Source: Rhodoferax sp.
Lineage (GTDB): Bacteria; Pseudomonadota; Gammaproteobacteria; Burkholderiales; Burkholderiaceae_C
DNA: 64,000 nucleotides
Assembly (NCBI RefSeq): GCF_030646845.1
Contig: NZ_JAUSLE010000026.1
Location: forward strand, 1 to 64,000
Direction: 5' to 3'
Shown: positions 63,941 to 64,000 of the stretch, piece after piece
Numbering within the stretch: the first letter of the stretch is position 1
Layout of the letters: the number at the start of each line of letters is the position of its first letter
Position numbers and translations under genes: made by a program
The notes under the pieces: model-generated
The model's input: the letters and a program-made list of their open reading frames with translations, nothing else
Databases searched by the model: none
What the model was told of the DNA's origin: nothing

Positions 63941-64000
63941 CAACTCTATCAATGACTGCGTTACCTCCGCATTACCTCCCGAGAGCGACGGGCTACCCCC
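63932..64000 (-). CDS. C-terminus of a probable integrase, cut by the window edge
   Basis: The minus-strand frame from base 64000 is open for 22 codons and ends at TAA 63932-63934, giving GGSPSLSGGNAEVTQSLIEL plus KK. The piece is too short to prove the family. The position (convergent to a tRNA-Ser 3' end, with a shared terminator) and the polar tail are as expected for a tyrosine recombinase that integrated at this tRNA. It could also be an unrelated gene or chance frame. Confidence 0.45.
   Translation of the reverse strand, partial: GGSPSLSGGNAEVTQSLIELKK

Overview
The window reads as a piece of a betaproteobacterial chromosome from the Burkholderiales, most likely Comamonadaceae (Rhodoferax/Polaromonas-like). 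The reasons are high GC, dense packing with many stop/start overlaps, the rpmB-rpmG pair, Bug-type (TctC-like) receptors with a TctAB transporter, DUF1631 and DUF3422 genes, and dispersed short repeats of a kind I associate with that family (from memory, not checked). No CRISPR array, rRNA, complete prophage or insertion sequence was seen.

Layout. 0-5.2 kb: ribosomal proteins L28 (partial) and L33, a fatty acid desaturase, an RsmB-like rRNA methyltransferase, a DUF1653 protein and a two-component system. 5.4-6.4 kb: a divergent EF-hand protein whose natural start is cut off by an in-frame TGA. 6.6-11.4 kb: a four-gene MacAB-type efflux operon. 11.4-25.7 kb: mostly core genes (purN, yceH, paired acyl-CoA dehydrogenases, exported DNA ligase, DUF1631, HNH nuclease, ribF, ileS, lspA, Na/Pi transporter). 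25.7-37.7 kb: metabolism and transport (quinone oxidoreductase, two drug/metabolite transporters, SDR, gamma-glutamyltransferase, two Bug receptors, TctAB). 37.8-44.5 kb: GspE/PilB ATPase, spermidine-synthase-like protein, inosine DNA glycosylase, sensor GGDEF/EAL protein, TatD. 44.5-48.7 kb: an accessory segment with one large type IIG restriction-modification gene beside a decayed ABC permease. 48.9-53 kb: a Bat/MoxR-type operon. 53-63.8 kb: Lol exporter, recJ, rhodanese, PHP phosphatase, Sua5/YciO protein, M50 protease and trpS. The window ends with a tRNA-Ser(CGA) facing what looks like the C-terminus of an integrase, so a genomic island probably begins here.

The most distinctive signal is a family of about 48-bp elements ending in a 17-bp imperfect palindrome (GCTAY-N7-RTAGC). 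I count fourteen copies. Nine lie wholly within genes and add in-frame peptide; one spans the join to recJ and carries one gene's stop and the next gene's start; two supply the stop codons of purN and the restriction-modification gene; two are intergenic.

Likely functional groupings: HK/RR with the divergent Ca-binding protein; OMF-MFP-ABC-permease as a tripartite exporter; ileS-lspA; tctB-tctA with possibly orphan Bug receptors; protease-MoxR-DUF58-BatA as a membrane stress module; lolD with a single permease.
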